From IMG/VR virus record IMGVR_UViG_3300049491_000383, positions 1 to 64,000 of that record: a DNA stretch of 64,000 nucleotides. One strand, 5' to 3'. This DNA is from a virus. The notes below the pieces were generated by a model. The model made no database searches, was not told the origin of the DNA, and was given only the letters and a program-made list of their open reading frames with translations. The position numbers and the translations under genes are program-made. Positions 22,389 to 31,388 of the stretch are shown here, in pieces (the first letter of the stretch is position 1; every line of letters begins with the position of its first letter).

Positions 22389-24602
22389 TTATCCGGCGCA
22401 AGCTACGCAGTCTTCTTCTGCTTTAACTGGTGTATCAACTGTGGCATTCTTCTTGATAGCTCTAATGTAATAGATTGCCTTCAATCCCTTATCGTGTGCA
22501 TAATGAATTGCATCATAGAGTTCTTTAGCATTGAACGTATCTTTACGCTGGTCAAATATTAACTCCATCGAGCAGCCGGTGTCAATGAACTTCTGCAATT
22601 CAGAGACCACATCAATAATTTCTGTGGCACTATGTTTTGAGAATGTCTTACCATAGGCGATAGGATTATCTTTAAGATACTTCGCAACCACAACGAGTTT
22701 ACCATTCTTGTTATCTTCAGAGAAGAATGCATCATATACTGGTAACACGCTTGCACTTGAGTCCATATAGATTGAAGTGCTTGTATTTGGGGCTGGACTC
22801 GTGAGCTGGCTATTTCTAATACCAAATTCGTTAATCTGACTTTGCAAGAAATCCCAATCGTATTTGCCGGATGCATGTTCTGCAAACTTTGCAACACGAT
22901 TGCCGTTCTTCCATTCCGAGTGTTCGTATGCATCAAAAGTACCAAAACGCTTTGCCAATTCAACACTAGCTAATGCTGCATTGTATTCTACGCATTCTGC
23001 GATTTCCCTGATGTAATCTAGGTCACGGAAATTCAGATACTCACGTGCTAGGTGATCATGCAGACCCTGCAGACCAATGCCAATGGTGCGATAACGTTGA
23101 TTATGTGCGGCGGTAATCTTGTCAGGAGCATTAGTTAGACTGATGCCATAGTCAAGAATCTTAGTGGTTAATGCCGAAATTTTACCTAATTCCTTAAAGT
23201 CCTTGATGTTGCCTAGCACAATAGAGGCTAGATTACATACGTGACCGAGCTCGTCGGGCTTTACATTAGAGAATGATTCTGTACACAAATTCACGCAAGG
23301 AATACCCACGTGTCCGTTGGTGTCTCCCTTGTTAGGATTGTACTCATTGATTGTATCAGTGAAGGAGATGTACGGTAAGCCTGTTTCAAACTGAATACGC
23401 ATGATAATCTTCATTAGGTCACGCGCATTGTCAAACTTACGTGTGGTTAGAAGCTTACCCTCTTCAGCAGCCTTCTCAATCTTTAGATACGCCTGTGTGA
23501 ATGCTTCACCATGCAGGCCACGCACATCAATGCCAAGCTTTTTCTTAACTTCAAACGGCGAAAAGGTATACCATTGCCCCTTCTCCTTATCACGTTGCAT
23601 AAAGATGTCCGGAATACAAACTTGTGGGAATACGTCGTATGCCTTCATGCGTGGATCACCGTGTTCGGTTTGCATATCAAGGAAATCTAGAATATCGTTG
23701 TGCCAAATTGGAAGTGCAATTGTACCTGCACCGGCACGCTTTCCGCCTTGGTTAACGGCGACAAGAGTGTCGTTTAGGATCTTAATCCACTGAACAACAG
23801 TACCTGCAGCATTGGAATAACCATTTACGTCATCACCCTTGGCACGTAGATAACCAAGGAATAGTCCTAGGCCGCCGCCATTCTTGGAAATCAATGCAAC
23901 GCGCTTAATGTTATCAAAGATTGAATCAATGTCGTCTTCAACGGCGATAATGAAACAGGATGCTACGTTTCCTCCTTTGCGTAGATTCGCAAGGAAAGGT
24001 GTAGCTAATGAAATCTTACGTTGAGAAAGTGCGTTGTAGACTTCCTTAACAAACTTAGTTCGTGTTTCTTCGGGCTCAAATTGTCCAAAGCGCATTGCAT
24101 TCACCATATGCATATGCTGATTCAATTCATACTTGCCTAGATACTTTTTCTTAGCTGTGATTAGACTGGCATAGCTGTAGTCCAAGTCGCGAACTGTCTT
24201 TACTGCTGCACCAAGGTCGTCGAGTTGTTCGTCAGAATAAAACTCTAGGAGTTCCTTAGAGTAGTGACCTTTTTCAATATTGAATTGCACTACCTCTCTG
24301 AAGGACTTTCCACGCAGGGGAAAGTTTGCCCATTCATCCATGGCTAAAGCACGACCGGCAACATTAACCCAATCTGGTGCTGCCGGTGTTGCTAGTTGAA
24401 TGGCGTGCTGAATTACATTCAACTGAATGTCGCGTGTCTTAATACCGGGCTTCAGAAACTGATCAAATTTTGATTCTAGTTCTAGTGGATTTACATCTTG
24501 CCCTTCGGATGCCATCTGGATGGACTTTTTAATCTTTGAAACGTCGTAGGGCTCTTTTGTACCGTCACGCTTTTCCACTAGAATTTCTTTCATTGATGCC
24601 AT
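22389..24602 (-). CDS. nrdA: Ribonucleotide reductase class I, large subunit
   Basis: 737 residues. It reduces ribonucleoside diphosphates to deoxy forms for phage DNA synthesis. An N-terminal ATP-cone (about 5-90) suggests dATP/ATP activity control. Active-site landmarks include NVASCFI, PCVNLCTES, the PAPNTSTS loop and the radical-transfer YY pair (AIYYIRA). The C terminus ends DCVACAG, with the two redox cysteines at 732 and 735 that accept electrons from a thioredoxin or glutaredoxin, neither of which is seen in the window. GAAAGGAA precedes the ATG. Confidence 0.96.
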   Translation of the reverse strand: MASMKEILVEKRDGTKEPYDVSKIKKSIQMASEGQDVNPLELESKFDQFLKPGIKTRDIQLNVIQHAIQLATPAAPDWVNVAGRALAMDEWANFPLRGKSFREVVQFNIEKGHYSKELLEFYSDEQLDDLGAAVKTVRDLDYSYASLITAKKKYLGKYELNQHMHMVNAMRFGQFEPEETRTKFVKEVYNALSQRKISLATPFLANLRKGGNVASCFIIAVEDDIDSIFDNIKRVALISKNGGGLGLFLGYLRAKGDDVNGYSNAAGTVVQWIKILNDTLVAVNQGGKRAGAGTIALPIWHNDILDFLDMQTEHGDPRMKAYDVFPQVCIPDIFMQRDKEKGQWYTFSPFEVKKKLGIDVRGLHGEAFTQAYLKIEKAAEEGKLLTTRKFDNARDLMKIIMRIQFETGLPYISFTDTINEYNPNKGDTNGHVGIPCVNLCTESFSNVKPDELGHVCNLASIVLGNIKDFKELGKISALTTKILDYGISLTNAPDKITAAHNQRYRTIGIGLQGLHDHLAREYLNFRDLDYIREIAECVEYNAALASVELAKRFGTFDAYEHSEWKNGNRVAKFAEHASGKYDWDFLQSQINEFGIRNSQLTSPAPNTSTSIYMDSSASVLPVYDAFFSEDNKNGKLVVVAKYLKDNPIAYGKTFSKHSATEIIDVVSELQKFIDTGCSMELIFDQRKDTFNAKELYDAIHYAHDKGLKAIYYIRAIKKNATVDTPVKAEEDCVACAG

Positions 24603-24615
24603 AATTCCTTTCTCT

Positions 24616-25053
24616 CTATGTTATTGTTTTTATTTGCTGTTTTGAAAATTTCTGCATGACGATGAAATAATCGGAGATCAGCGAGTGTTTACTTACCACA
24701 CCCAACTCGTAATTCAAAACAAATTGATCATTAATTACAGGCAGAAGATAATCACCGTCATTATCCTTTACCAACCACAATTCTATCTTATGTTGACTGT
24801 CCAACATTGTGAGTGTGTGGTACATTAGAAGACTGATTGAACTGACACAAAATGACCCATGAAATAAAATTTCCCATGGTGTAGGCCAATCTTCTGGACT
24901 ATAGTAGTCCAACGACCTAGAACCAAAGGGAATTGATGCACAGAATTTTGCTACTTCAGCAAGTTGATCTTCTAGACTTAGCTCCTTTAAGTCATCTCTT
25001 AATTTTTTCCAAAGGCGAAGGCGTTCCTCGTCGGGTATAGCATTCCAAATCAT
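24616..25053 (-). CDS. Conserved phage protein of unknown function
   Basis: 145 residues, with PFGSRSLDYYSPEDWPTPWEIL and SISLLMYHTLTMLD in the middle and LNYELG, FSKQQI near the end. I recognise this as a pattern conserved among T4-like phages of unknown function. The pairing with nrdA (14 nt away) may only reflect gene order. Confidence 0.65.
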   Translation of the reverse strand: MIWNAIPDEERLRLWKKLRDDLKELSLEDQLAEVAKFCASIPFGSRSLDYYSPEDWPTPWEILFHGSFCVSSISLLMYHTLTMLDSQHKIELWLVKDNDGDYLLPVINDQFVLNYELGVVSKHSLISDYFIVMQKFSKQQIKTIT

Positions 25054-25057
25054 ATCT

Positions 25058-25669
25058 TTAGAATGGTTGCCAGATTATCGAAGACGAACTAAATGTTAGG
25101 TTACCGGGAAAATCATGCATATACTTGATTTCAATTAATGTGTTTGTGCCATCGTATTCTGCAATGAAACTAATTGTGCTCGGGGATGCATTATTGATTT
25201 CTGTCCCCACATCTGTAAGTGTCGCGTATGGAGGAGCAGCACAAGTAATCTGAAGTGCTCCGTTTCTAGAAAAGTCTATACCAGGAACATTCTGGTCCGG
25301 ACTTAGGGAATCTGTCAAATCATATAGAAGATTAAAGAAGGGTGTTGCTGTGTATGTGAGCGCGGCAATTGTTGTGAAAACTGCTGCGGGTGGAAGTTGA
25401 ATTACAACAGGTGGTAATGTTAGAGCACCGGCATTTGATTCTGCCAATTCGATGTATTCCGCATTGATATTGCCGACAAATGTTCTACGTGAATCAGTAC
25501 ATAAGGCAATTTCACCAGGAAATAATACATCTGGAAAATTTGTTGAAGTGAAGCCCGGCTGACTGCCGTAGCCACCGATTCCATCATACCCGGGTGGATA
25601 CAATAGGTCGAACTGTGACTGTAAACCTCTGCGGTTTTGTATTCTGGATACTACGACAGGTGATACCAT
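25058..25669 (-). CDS. Virion fibre-type protein
   Basis: 203 residues. The start VSRIQNRRGLQSQFD, then LFPGEIALCTDSRRTFVGN and AEYIEL, is the N-terminal pattern seen in phage tail-fibre and neck-fibre proteins (an RGL-type opening followed by a GE-A--TD-R-F-G strand pair). The rest is beta-rich with low charge. A late-like octamer lies 25 nt upstream. Confidence 0.7.
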   Translation of the reverse strand: MVSPVVVSRIQNRRGLQSQFDLLYPPGYDGIGGYGSQPGFTSTNFPDVLFPGEIALCTDSRRTFVGNINAEYIELAESNAGALTLPPVVIQLPPAAVFTTIAALTYTATPFFNLLYDLTDSLSPDQNVPGIDFSRNGALQITCAAPPYATLTDVGTEINNASPSTISFIAEYDGTNTLIEIKYMHDFPGNLTFSSSSIIWQPF

Positions 25670-25694
25670 TTCTTATTCCTCTTAATCTGTGATG

Positions 25695-25702
25695 TATTTA
25701 GT
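25695..25702 (-). promoter_or_regulatory. Late-promoter-like octamer ACTAAATA overlapping the exonuclease stop
   Basis: ACTAAATA on the minus strand contains the TAA stop of the nuclease gene and lies 25 nt before the fibre gene's ATG. Confidence 0.45.
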
Positions 25703-26363
25703 CATATCCGAACTGATCATAATAAGCGCATACTTTGTTGGCCCACATCGTTTCATAATGAGTAAATTCATCACCTTCAATAATAAATTCTTGATACTTT
25801 GCTTCTCGTGTTGCAATCATAACAACACCACGGTGAATATCTGTACCGTACATTTCATTGTGTGACATAGAATATGCTGCCAACTGCATAAAATAGTCTT
25901 CAATCCATTCACGCCTCTTGTCCTTCAAACTATTCTTAAAGTCCATGATAGAGGGAATGCCCTCATGAAGTCCAATGAGGTCAGTAGTTCCTGCGTAGAG
26001 TTCCTTAGAGTATAAAGAAACTTCGGTGCCCCAGACCTCATTAACCTTTGGCAACCCCTGCTTAATGATGACCTTTGCGAGTGTCTGAGCCATGAATGAA
26101 CCATCCATGGATTCACCAAGAATATACCTTTCAAGATTCTTGTGCATACCGTTGCCCAAGTTACTTGCGGTGGTTTTGATCTTGTTGGCTTCTTCTAGAC
26201 CTACACGAGCTTGCCATTCTTTAATGAATGTCATGTCCTTGGTCTTGCCGAGAATTGTCGTGACACTAGGCAATGGTCTACCTTCGCCGACTATATATCG
26301 ACGTCCGTTGCCATTGTCTACACGTTTCAGTGGTTGGTAATTAAACTTTTGTACTATCTGCAT
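25698..26363 (-). CDS. PD-(D/E)XK nuclease, RecB/Cas4-type exonuclease
   Basis: 221 residues. The nuclease core is visible: His74 (GNGMHKNLERYI), a conserved Glu (GTEVSLY), Asp128 (GTTDLIG), Asp141-x-Lys143 (MDFKNS) and the QLAAY box (Gln160). This is the order seen in RecB-like phage exonucleases, which degrade DNA ends during recombination or host DNA breakdown. No Walker motif and no iron-sulfur cysteines are seen, unlike true Cas4. It has its own sigma70-like promoter and probably a leaderless message. Confidence 0.85.
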   Translation of the reverse strand: MQIVQKFNYQPLKRVDNGNGRRYIVGEGRPLPSVTTILGKTKDMTFIKEWQARVGLEEANKIKTTASNLGNGMHKNLERYILGESMDGSFMAQTLAKVIIKQGLPKVNEVWGTEVSLYSKELYAGTTDLIGLHEGIPSIMDFKNSLKDKRREWIEDYFMQLAAYSMSHNEMYGTDIHRGVVMIATREAKYQEFIIEGDEFTHYETMWANKVCAYYDQFGYD

Positions 26364-26369
26364 TGACGA

Positions 26370-26399
26370 ATTGTAACATAAAGAGTATCACAAGGTCAA
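26370..26399 (-). promoter_or_regulatory. Sigma70-like promoter, leaderless geometry
   Basis: TTGACC (26399-26394), 18 nt, TACAAT (26375-26370); 6 nt from the -10 box to the nuclease ATG at 26363, no Shine-Dalgarno. Confidence 0.6.
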
Positions 26400-26403
26400 A
26401 GCT

Positions 26404-27834
26404 TTACCAGCAAATCTTCCACTGTATAGTAGACCCTGTTGCTGGATTTGTTTGAATCTGAATTGTGTAGCCCAGACCTTTAAAGTAGGACAAGACAGAG
26501 TTCAATTGAAGTTGAATTGGTTTGTTGGTTGCAGTGCCTACCCAAACTTGATAGTACAAATTAGGGTTTGTTCCAAAGGTATTTTCAGCCACAACAATAT
26601 CAACAACTGCAGGATTTGCAGGAGGATTTGGAAGCGGTGCTGTTGGAGGATTAAATACCACGCCGGTAGCTGCACTTGTATAACCTGTACCGGGCGAAAG
26701 AACAGTAATTGACGACACCGAGGTGCCGCTTAGGTTCACTTGTGTTACTGCACCTGTCCCAGGATCAGTTATCACCAAATACGGCAAATATGTAGCATAT
26801 CCAGCACCTGGATTGTCAACAGTGACGGCGGTAATTGTTCCTGCGATATCAGTGAATACAGAGCCTAAGAAGCCTGTGCCCAAAGGATAAGCAACCAATG
26901 GGTTTAGACTAGAAACAATAATTGGAGTAGTGACACTGTCCTGATAACCAGAACCCGGATTCAATACTGCAACTGATAGGATTTGACCTGTAATGCTTAC
27001 TGCGGTAATCTTAAATACTGCGTCAACATAAGCTAGGTTAGGAAGAACTGCTCGTGTTGCTGTAACTGTATCATTAACTGTATAATTTAGACCAGCATTG
27101 GCAATATTAACAGACACAACACCACCAGCACCATTTACAAGCGGTTGTAGAACTGCACCAGCACCAAGAATTGAGCTTACGCTCATTGTAGCAGGGATAG
27201 GTTGATAACCTAGTCCGCCATTTGTGATGTTGATTGCAAGAATATTTCCACCGTTAGTTGAAACTGTTCCAGTAGCTACTACGCTAGGAACTGCGCCAAC
27301 AGGTGGTACAAAGAATACAGATGGTGTATCTGCATAGTACCCACTTCCTCCACCAAACGAAACACCGGTGGCATACGAATAAATCGCAATGCTCATACCG
27401 AGCGTTAATGGATAAGTGAAAGTGATTTGATTTGCGCCGGTAACTGTGTATTGAAGGAGTGCACCTTCCATTTGCATAACACCGTTAACGAAAACTAATA
27501 GATATGAAGTATTGCCAGAGATTGGAATTGTATTCACAATAGTGTTTACAACTGTCTGGCCAGCGGTTGCTGTTTGACCTTCGTATGATGGAATTGCGCT
27601 TGAGCCACCATTTGTAACAAGAATTTCTAAAATTCCCGAAACAAATGTCATTGGTGTTGTGCCACCAATAGTGGCACACATTTGACCACCACCTACTTGA
27701 CACTGGCTAGAGGCTGCAAGGATTGCTTGCTGAAGCATGCAAATTTCTTCCCATACTACTGGGAAGTTAGTTGCGAGCTGCTGCATTGTGGCAGCATTTG
27801 GAAAACCCGTTCCGGGTGTGCAGCAATCTGACAT
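26404..27834 (-). CDS. Virion protein with GxGY beta repeats
   Basis: 476 residues, low in charge and rich in Gly, Thr, Val. After an N-terminal part with Cys residues (SDCCTPGTGF) and a GMSIAIYSYATG domain (about 70-155), at least five repeats end in G-x-G-Y or a close variant: NGGLGYQ, NAGLNYT, NPGSGYQ, NPGAGYA and SPGTGYT. These beta-strand repeats are common in phage fibre and baseplate decoration proteins. The C-terminal domain (about 410-476) may trimerise. AGGATA precedes the ATG. Confidence 0.7.
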   Translation of the reverse strand: MSDCCTPGTGFPNAATMQQLATNFPVVWEEICMLQQAILAASSQCQVGGGQMCATIGGTTPMTFVSGILEILVTNGGSSAIPSYEGQTATAGQTVVNTIVNTIPISGNTSYLLVFVNGVMQMEGALLQYTVTGANQITFTYPLTLGMSIAIYSYATGVSFGGGSGYYADTPSVFFVPPVGAVPSVVATGTVSTNGGNILAINITNGGLGYQPIPATMSVSSILGAGAVLQPLVNGAGGVVSVNIANAGLNYTVNDTVTATRAVLPNLAYVDAVFKITAVSITGQILSVAVLNPGSGYQDSVTTPIIVSSLNPLVAYPLGTGFLGSVFTDIAGTITAVTVDNPGAGYATYLPYLVITDPGTGAVTQVNLSGTSVSSITVLSPGTGYTSAATGVVFNPPTAPLPNPPANPAVVDIVVAENTFGTNPNLYYQVWVGTATNKPIQLQLNSVLSYFKGLGYTIQIQTNPATGSTIQWKICW

Positions 27835-27837
27835 TTC

Positions 27838-28158
27838 TTATCCTATTTTTGTCGCCTTGGAAGCCATATCACTGACTCTCGAGGCACTATCTTGGTCGCC
27901 TGTACCGTCACCCTGGACTGAACCTTCCGGCGCAGTCAACGAAATCATTTCAGGAGTTGCATTCATTACTGTAGGATTATTGGATAATAGTGACATAATA
28001 CTATTGTTATCCACTGAATAACCCATACTATAAAGCTGGTCAACGATGCCCTGAGTCTTTATCTGCTGAACACCGTTACCCTTTGCGCCTATGAGAAGAT
28101 TATTCAAATCCGATTCAAGGCTTTGATTATAGTTCTCAAATAATTCTCTGGCTCTCAT
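27838..28158 (-). CDS. Small conserved phage protein
   Basis: 106 residues, starting MRARELFENY, then helical, with a Gly/Ser/Asp-rich tail. ARELF starts are frequent in small T4-like virion proteins that follow structural genes. No Shine-Dalgarno is seen; translation probably re-initiates 8 nt after the previous stop. Confidence 0.5.
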   Translation of the reverse strand: MRARELFENYNQSLESDLNNLLIGAKGNGVQQIKTQGIVDQLYSMGYSVDNNSIMSLLSNNPTVMNATPEMISLTAPEGSVQGDGTGDQDSASRVSDMASKATKIG

Positions 28159-28166
28159 GAGGCGGC

Positions 28167-29564
28167 TTATGCTACTACACCACGCAACTTACGTGCCTTT
28201 TCAACAAGCTTTTGCATCTGAGCAACCTTCTGTTGCAATGATTCTGTCTTCATTGCGCGGCCAAGTGGTTCGTCTTCTTCAGCACCACCAAATTCGTCTG
28301 CCGCATCTAGGTCACCATCAATGTTATCTAGGTCTGCGTCCATACCGGCATCTGCGTCCATTGCCATTGGATCTTCCATTCCGCCGTCCATACCGTCATC
28401 CATTCCATCAACTGGAACATCCATATCGGTTTGTGCGTCGAATTGACCCGTTGAAGCCATGTTACCGACTGCATCATCAACTTGAGTCTTAGCTGTGAAC
28501 AATGCATCCATAACACCTTGCATTGCACCATAGATTTGAGTCTGGAATGCTGCTGCCGAATCTTGTCCGTATGTTTCGCGCATTTGATCAACTACTGGTG
28601 GAAGATCTTCGTTTTGTAGACGACCAATCTTTTCAACCATTTCTTGCAACTCTTGAGCAAAGCCCTTAGCTGCCATCATAACTTCAGCCTGACTTACTTC
28701 TGTTTCAAGAAGACGGCGCAGGTTCTTTACTAGATTATCTTTTTCTTTCATTACAATTCCTTTAGATCTTGCTGCCTTCTGTGCAGCAAATGGGTCTGGT
28801 ACCATACGGCCATTCTTGTCACGAATCATTGGGACTGGCTCATCGCCTCCCTGTGGTGCAAGAGAAAGCTTTGGATTATCTAAAACCCTTGCAGCATGTT
28901 TTCCCATTGCTGTTGTTGGTGCAGAAGCGGAGTGACCACCAGCGGCGGTGTCACGAACTCTTGCTCCCTTTGGAGTATTACCCCACATATCCCCGGATTC
29001 GCCGATGTCAATGCCTTTCATTTCTGAGTCCTCAATTGGTGTTTCGTCTTCTTCTTCAAACATAGATTCCATGTCAACACTTGTTAATGGCGAAGCACTT
29101 GAGGCTGCCTGAATTTTTGACATTGCACCTTGTCTTACTCTTTGTTCAATAAGATCGTCTGGGAAACGGTATTTACTTGAACGATATTGTTTCATAGCGT
29201 CCTTTACGGACTCTTCAAAATCTGCGTGATGCATACCACCGAGTCTGAAATGATTCGAGACAAAGTCGCACATACCATTAATTACATTCTCCAAATCTGG
29301 AGATTGAAATTGCATAATTGCAAATTCGCGAAGTGTTTTGATACCTTCTAGCACCAGAAGTCTTTTCGAGATTTCTGGAGAACCTTTTGCATCATCGCCC
29401 TTAATCTTCAGATCAGTAATTTCATCTCTGATCTGTTCCATAATGGCAACTAGGTCGCGGTCGCTCGCATCCTCGGCAATTTTGAAACCGTAGTTGGTTT
29501 CAAGATGCTGATTGATCATTTTAAAGGTGTTATCTGGTGATTTGCCAATATCGTTTAAAAGCAT
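28167..29564 (-). CDS. Conserved virion-associated protein
   Basis: 465 residues. A helical N-terminal domain (about 1-150) is followed by an acidic linker, a conserved helical core (NLVKNLRRLLETEVSQAEVM and QNEDLPPVVDQMRETYG, about 278-355), and a Met/Asp-rich low-complexity acidic region (about 395-435) before a basic end. The core pattern is conserved in T4-like phages and usually annotated as structural. The GATAAATA octamer lies 31 nt upstream, consistent with late expression. Confidence 0.65.
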   Translation of the reverse strand: MLLNDIGKSPDNTFKMINQHLETNYGFKIAEDASDRDLVAIMEQIRDEITDLKIKGDDAKGSPEISKRLLVLEGIKTLREFAIMQFQSPDLENVINGMCDFVSNHFRLGGMHHADFEESVKDAMKQYRSSKYRFPDDLIEQRVRQGAMSKIQAASSASPLTSVDMESMFEEEDETPIEDSEMKGIDIGESGDMWGNTPKGARVRDTAAGGHSASAPTTAMGKHAARVLDNPKLSLAPQGGDEPVPMIRDKNGRMVPDPFAAQKAARSKGIVMKEKDNLVKNLRRLLETEVSQAEVMMAAKGFAQELQEMVEKIGRLQNEDLPPVVDQMRETYGQDSAAAFQTQIYGAMQGVMDALFTAKTQVDDAVGNMASTGQFDAQTDMDVPVDGMDDGMDGGMEDPMAMDADAGMDADLDNIDGDLDAADEFGGAEEDEPLGRAMKTESLQQKVAQMQKLVEKARKLRGVVA

Positions 29565-29595
29565 ATAAACCGTTCCTGTTAAGTTTTATTTCTAG

Positions 29596-29603
29596 TATTT
29601 ATC
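29596..29603 (-). promoter_or_regulatory. Late-promoter-like octamer GATAAATA
   Basis: Minus strand, 31 nt before the ATG at 29564, with AGGAACG between. Confidence 0.6.
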
Positions 29604-29613
29604 ATTCTAATGG

Positions 29614-30063
29614 CTATTTTACTCTCTTGAAAACTGAGATACTATCACGTGTATCCTTAGCCTTCTGCTCAGCGAGTTGAAATTTATCTTCAAGGATTGC
29701 CATTCTATCTAGGTCCTGCCGTTTCTTGGCAGACTTCATGCAACTTAGATAATGAATCATGTCATTATGATATTTAGAAAATCTTTCTTCTAGAGTTAAG
29801 ACTTGTTTGATAACACCAGTTTCATGTTGGTTATATCTTTGTGCAACGATTACCGCAACGTCAAACACCGAGATATTTTCGTAAAGGGCTGATCTATCAA
29901 AAGTTAGTACATCGTAGGAACCCAGTTCATTCTTCTCAATGATTACATTCCCAATCATTACTGATTTTTTAGATACTTGAATAGGTGACCCGCGTTGGAT
30001 CGCAAAGGATGCTGCTCTATCCGCTGCCTTATTAAGTTTCTCGAGAATGCCGGGTCTGTCCAT
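29614..30063 (-). CDS. Conserved phage protein, probably virion-associated
   Basis: 149 residues: a short alpha/beta region (VMIGNVIIEKN, YDVLTFDRSALYENI) and a C-terminal coiled-coil-like helix pair (DRMAILEDKFQLAEQKAKD). Its ATG overlaps the stop of the preceding gene region and it sits in the late gene chain. No named family. Confidence 0.6.
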   Translation of the reverse strand: MDRPGILEKLNKAADRAASFAIQRGSPIQVSKKSVMIGNVIIEKNELGSYDVLTFDRSALYENISVFDVAVIVAQRYNQHETGVIKQVLTLEERFSKYHNDMIHYLSCMKSAKKRQDLDRMAILEDKFQLAEQKAKDTRDSISVFKRVK

Positions 30064-30854
30064 TATCGCCTCTTTCTTCCGTTGTTTGCTCTTCCAGCCG
30101 ATACCTTACCAGATGCTGCTAAGTCTGCTGAAAGCTTACCAGTAGCTTGATTTGGCTTTGTATCGCCGGCAATTGTTTGTGCTGAGCTTCTAGGTGTATA
30201 TTCTGTCTGCAATGATTCTTCCGGGTATTGGCGCTTCTTCATTTTGCCCATTGGCATGGCAGCACCTGCAATAGATCCTGCACCTGTTGCACCACCGCTG
30301 CAATTCTCCCCAATACCAGCTAATTCGCGCAATCTAGACAGGCCGGCAATGTCTAGCTCCTCTTGAGTAGGTTGCTGAGTTTGAGTTTGAGTACCAGGCT
30401 GAATATTGGCTGATCCGCCCGGGGCACCTGCTGCCATAAACGGCTGCAATGCATCCATATTCATCCATTCGTCTTGACCAGTTGTTGGATTCTTAACCTT
30501 TACGCCCTTTGCGCCCATATCTACCTGTGAGACTTCTCCGGGAGCAGGCAATCCGTTTGGGCCCTTCACACCTACTGTCATTCCGACTGTGATTGGACCT
30601 TTTCCCGACCATGTAGATTTTGCACCAGGTGTATTTGCTTGCTGCTGTTGCGTATTCTGGGTGGTAGGACCAATGGTATTTCCGGATGGTGGAGTAATAG
30701 CAGTGTTGTCTTCCTCTAGATCTCTGTATTCCTTGAAGGACATTTCTGCAATCAAAATCCTTGCTTCTGTAAGTCCTACATTTCTTTGTGCAGCAACTTT
30801 CCTAACCATATCGCCATAGATAAGATCATTAGCCAAATTATCAAGTTTCTTCAT
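30063..30854 (-). CDS. Conserved phage protein with Gln/Pro-rich linker
   Basis: 263 residues. N-terminal helices (LTEARILIAEMSFKEYRDL), a disordered Gln/Thr/Pro linker, a small beta barrel (about 88-130, GMTVGVKGPNGLPAPGEV), another Gln-rich linker, the LSRLRELAGI helix (about 175) and a basic Gly-rich end. The layout resembles scaffold or prohead-associated proteins of T4-like phages, but this is inference. AGGAG precedes the ATG. Confidence 0.6.
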   Translation of the reverse strand: MKKLDNLANDLIYGDMVRKVAAQRNVGLTEARILIAEMSFKEYRDLEEDNTAITPPSGNTIGPTTQNTQQQQANTPGAKSTWSGKGPITVGMTVGVKGPNGLPAPGEVSQVDMGAKGVKVKNPTTGQDEWMNMDALQPFMAAGAPGGSANIQPGTQTQTQQPTQEELDIAGLSRLRELAGIGENCSGGATGAGSIAGAAMPMGKMKKRQYPEESLQTEYTPRSSAQTIAGDTKPNQATGKLSADLAASGKVSAGRANNGRKRR

Positions 30855-31351
30855 AGTGACTCCTGCCTTTCAAAGGCTATATTTTGTGCCCATCCACTTG
30901 GACTACCGGGTACGGTTGTAATTCTTACTGTGCTTGGGATGATTACGCCATCAAGATCATCAACTAAGAGTCCGACGGGGCCGGGTGAACCATAGGGTGT
31001 GAAGTTGTAGAACTGAACTCCGCGTTCAACAGCAAACTTCCAAATAAAACCCTCACCAGAGAGTTCCATAGTATAATCAGCAAGTTCAAGTACAGGAAAT
31101 GGATCAGAGAGAATAACAGGCATGGCACGAAGTCCGATGCTCATCAGCAAAACTTCAAAGTTCTTCTGACTTTCATCCAGGGGACTACCAGTAACCTGAA
31201 TATTAACTAAACGTGCAACTTCTTGGGAAGGAGGAGGATTTGGATTAGGATCTGTAAACGCACCCGGAGAGGCTGCATAGCAGACATAATACTGCAAATC
31301 GGCAGTCAAGTTCTGCATTGCTGTTGCGGCGCCGTGAATTTGTTTTGGCAT
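30851..31351 (-). CDS. Hypothetical protein in the virion cluster
   Basis: 166 residues with a mixed alpha/beta pattern (ARLVNIQVTG, FEVLLMSIGLRAMPVIL, ELSGEGFIWKFAVERG) and a late Pro/Gly turn. Possibly a structural protein with an immunoglobulin-like fold. GGTAAATA lies 20 nt before the ATG, with AAGGA between. Confidence 0.55.
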   Translation of the reverse strand: MPKQIHGAATAMQNLTADLQYYVCYAASPGAFTDPNPNPPPSQEVARLVNIQVTGSPLDESQKNFEVLLMSIGLRAMPVILSDPFPVLELADYTMELSGEGFIWKFAVERGVQFYNFTPYGSPGPVGLLVDDLDGVIIPSTVRITTVPGSPSGWAQNIAFERQESL

Positions 31352-31371
31352 TGCTTAATCCTTATCTTCTC

Positions 31372-31379
31372 TATTTACC
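31372..31379 (-). promoter_or_regulatory. Late-promoter-like octamer GGTAAATA
   Basis: Minus strand, 20 nt before the ATG at 31351. Confidence 0.45.
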
Positions 31380-31388
31380 TGGGTTTTA

